The position numbers were made by a program, and so were the translations under genes. Below the pieces are notes generated by a model. It searched no databases and was not told the origin of the DNA. It saw only the letters and a list, made by a program, of their open reading frames with translations. Source: CAYQFQ01 sp964539415 (GTDB lineage: Bacteria; Patescibacteriota; Minisyncoccia; Phycocordibacterales; GWA1-40-21). From it: a DNA stretch of 8,367 nt. Below are positions 6,725-8,367 of this stretch, piece after piece; the stretch's first letter is position 1; each line of letters begins with the position of its first letter. The stretch spans positions 1 to 8,367 of the forward strand of contig CAZIID010000024.1 in the NCBI GenBank assembly GCA_964539415.1, read 5' to 3'.

Positions 6725-6762
6725 ATTAGTACTAATTTTAACATGTATATTTTTTAATACAA
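6725..6762 (-). promoter_or_regulatory. candidate promoter and 12-bp palindrome upstream of the surface operon
   Basis: On the minus strand TTGTAT (6762-6757), a 16-bp spacer ending in TGT, and TAAAAT (6740-6735) form an extended -10 type promoter. Directly over its expected start lies ATTAGTACTAAT (6725-6736), a perfect 12-bp palindrome that could be an operator. A second TATAAT at 6710-6705 would give an almost leaderless transcript but lacks a -35. The AT-rich context lowers confidence. Confidence 0.35.
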
Positions 6763-6774
6763 TACAAAATCCAC

Positions 6775-6814
6775 AAAATAAAAAAAGGCCTCGTTCATTC
6801 TCATGAACGAGGCC
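6775..6814 (-). terminator. rho-independent terminator of the ASCH-AroE gene
   Basis: GGCCTCGTTCAT and ATGAACGAGGCC form a perfect 12-bp stem with a 4-nt loop (6787-6814), 9 nt after the stop codon. On the minus strand it is followed by seven Ts, an A, then four more Ts. It separates this gene from the surface operon. Confidence 0.93.
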
Positions 6815-6823
6815 TAATATATT

Positions 6824-8263
6824 CTATTTTGCTTCAGCAACGAGCTTTGCCATCTCTTCTTTGGTCACACCAATTGCTTTAAAAACATTATGATGCATAA
6901 TCCACAATGCTTCAACTGCTTGATAAAGATTCATCGCTCTACCATCTTGAATATGAAGCCCTACTTCTCTTGCCTGCCTAAGTGTTGGGGATTCATCAGA
7001 ACGCAGATTCACGTCACAAACAACAGTACGCTTTGGTAAAATCTTAATCACATTAGAACTTTGCTCAAGATTATCTTGAAGTTTTCCATCAACAGCAGGA
7101 GCAAAAGCAGAAAAATCTTTAAAGACTCCCTCGGCACCCTTAGTTGAGGCATTAATGATCACATCGGCACCCACTGATTTAACAGCAATCAAATCCTCAC
7201 CACCATAAATAGCAGCATTTGGATATGACGAGTTAACTCTATTAGCAAGATGCTTAGCCTTCTCTTCAGTACGATTCAAGATAACGAGCTTCGCACCACA
7301 GCTTGCAAGCGTAAAAGCAATTGCGTCGGCAGTACCACCAGCTCCAAGAATTAAAACATTGAGCTTTGAAAAGACATTCGTAGACAACAAGTTCGGATCA
7401 AAAGTTTCCCTCAAAAAGATCTCGAGTCCCCGAACGAATCCAATACCATCTGTATTGTAACCGATAAGTTGACCATTAGCTTTGGCAACAACATTAATAG
7501 CACCAATTTGTTCTGCTAGAGGATCGAGCTTATCCAGAAACTTTGGAGCTATATTTTTAAACCCTGAACCGGTACCACCTCCAGAATATTTCGGATCACG
7601 TCTGAATGCTTCATAAATCTTGTCAGTATTTTTTGGGTCACCGATCACCATCAAGAAGCCGATATTCATTCCAAGTTTCCTAAAGACATAATTTGCCTTG
7701 ATTTGAAACTGACCGGCATAGTCATGATCAACAGGTGTCAAATCATAATGTTCAAAATCAAAATTCTGCGGGTTGTTTTTAGGCAACTTCGCAATTGTGA
7801 TTAAACCGACGTATTGTTTTGGTATTTCGATTTTCATATCTAAGTAACTAAAACGAACCCTTGTTATTATTGCATCATCGGTAAGGTCAGCTGGATCCAT
7901 ATTATATATCAAACCGAGCTGATATACCAAAGTCGCTTTATCATAAACATCTGCAGTTGAACCAATAAAATCTTTTGGCTCAAGAGAACCAATCTTCCTA
8001 GCCTCAATACTTTCAATTCGAATATGTTTGATTGGATAAGGCAAAAACTCAGGGGCGACATGCGCCCGATCAAGTCCAGCTTGGTCTATAATCTTTGCTT
8101 GAACAATTTGTCCGATATGATAAGCACGATAGTCACCCGGCAAACGTTTACCAGGTCTAAAAACGACAGTTACTTGCTCTTCTTGCAAAGGAAGACGATA
8201 GATACGACGAAAGGCCATTTCATCACTTGGCAACTCAAATTGAGCTTCAAATCTTTTTTTCAT
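6824..8263 (-). CDS. ASCH/PUA-like domain fused to a shikimate dehydrogenase-like (AroE) domain
   Basis: This 479-residue protein is much longer than usual AroE (about 270-290). Residues 1-155 look like an ASCH/PUA barrel, an RNA- or nucleotide-binding fold: FRPGKRLPGDY (35-45), GQIVQAKI (51-58), IGSLEPKDFIGS (91-102), then YQLGLIYN. Residues about 190-479 match AroE, which reduces 3-dehydroshikimate with NADPH: LDKLDPLAEQIGAINVV (243-259), GYNTDG (268-273), GAGGTADA (307-314), NRTEEK (330-335, NADP preference), VIINAS and GLHIQDG..MNLYQA. Lys236 and Asp272 align with the catalytic pair. The usual Ser-x-Ser substrate motif is not visible; only IGDPKNT (207-213) stands near, and about 30 residues of that lobe seem to be missing, so the substrate may differ. 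The start is supported by AAGGAG six nt before the ATG. No other shikimate-pathway gene is in view. AroE kinship is firm; the ASCH call is moderate. Confidence 0.88.
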   Translation of the reverse strand: MKKRFEAQFELPSDEMAFRRIYRLPLQEEQVTVVFRPGKRLPGDYRAYHIGQIVQAKIIDQAGLDRAHVAPEFLPYPIKHIRIESIEARKIGSLEPKDFIGSTADVYDKATLVYQLGLIYNMDPADLTDDAIITRVRFSYLDMKIEIPKQYVGLITIAKLPKNNPQNFDFEHYDLTPVDHDYAGQFQIKANYVFRKLGMNIGFLMVIGDPKNTDKIYEAFRRDPKYSGGGTGSGFKNIAPKFLDKLDPLAEQIGAINVVAKANGQLIGYNTDGIGFVRGLEIFLRETFDPNLLSTNVFSKLNVLILGAGGTADAIAFTLASCGAKLVILNRTEEKAKHLANRVNSSYPNAAIYGGEDLIAVKSVGADVIINASTKGAEGVFKDFSAFAPAVDGKLQDNLEQSSNVIKILPKRTVVCDVNLRSDESPTLRQAREVGLHIQDGRAMNLYQAVEALWIMHHNVFKAIGVTKEEMAKLVAEAK

Positions 8264-8269
8264 CTTTAA

Positions 8270-8275
8270 CTCCTT
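8270..8275 (-). promoter_or_regulatory. strong Shine-Dalgarno of the ASCH-AroE gene
   Basis: AAGGAG on the minus strand lies 6 nt before ATG 8263-8261 and fixes that start. None of the other genes in the window has a comparable site. Confidence 0.85.
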
Positions 8276-8326
8276 TTTAATTTTTTAAAAGATCCTTTCT
8301 AATTGAAGACTAACACAAATATAATA

Positions 8327-8367
8327 AAGAAAAAAGAAAAGGCGCGTTGGATAAAATCCAACGCGCC
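8327..8367 (-). terminator. rho-independent terminator of an unseen upstream gene
   Basis: GGCGCGTTGGAT and ATCCAACGCGCC form a perfect 12-bp stem around AAA (8341-8367), followed on the minus strand by TTTTCTTTTTTCTTT. It shows that another minus-strand gene ends just right of the window and that the ASCH-AroE gene is probably transcribed separately. I could not identify a convincing promoter between 8276 and 8326. Confidence 0.9.

Overview
The window reads as a chromosomal stretch of a Candidate Phyla Radiation (Patescibacteria, probably Parcubacteria-like) bacterium assembled from a metagenome. The reasons are an AT-rich sequence, several surface protein types I associate with that group (a helix-turn-helix protein with one membrane segment and a fibre-like exterior; WxL-like secreted proteins beside a DUF916-like anchor; a small membrane protein with an LPxGEEP core), weak Shine-Dalgarno use, and two 100-N scaffold gaps next to short repeats. 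Taxonomy is inferred from protein style only. Every gene I can support is on the minus strand, so the text follows transcription from right to left.

Right end (8367-6775): a rho-independent terminator of an unseen upstream gene, then one gene (8263-6824) joining an N-terminal ASCH/PUA-like domain to a shikimate dehydrogenase-like half, closed by its own strong terminator. It has the only convincing ribosome binding site in the window.

Middle (6763-1746): a probable five-gene operon with spacings of 21, 40, 17 and 1 nt. In order it encodes a small membrane protein of unknown function, WxL-like secreted protein A, a DUF916-like Ig-fold protein with a C-terminal membrane anchor, WxL-like secreted protein B, and a large membrane-anchored protein with Cys-rich and fibronectin type III-like domains. 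This parallels Gram-positive WxL loci, where WxL proteins and DUF916 proteins form a surface complex. Binding and assembly here are inferred.

The fifth gene is the most striking object. Its start codon and basic leader (3762 to about 3704) are separated from the hydrophobic signal core (about 3091) by an array of palindromic repeats containing a scaffold gap. The spacings between units are 120, 141 and 159 nt, all divisible by three. If the gap holds what the 141-nt period predicts (86 nt, or 86 plus multiples of 141), start codon, repeats and body form one continuous reading frame. An exact 18-bp palindrome nested in one unit also keeps the frame. Two decayed copies outside the gene are 41 nt apart, not a multiple of three.

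Left end (1645-1): decayed repeats, a short AT-rich promoter region with a small hairpin, and the first 466 codons of a helix-turn-helix, membrane-spanning, fibre-like surface protein that runs off the window. No rRNA, tRNA, CRISPR array or recognisable transposase gene was found.
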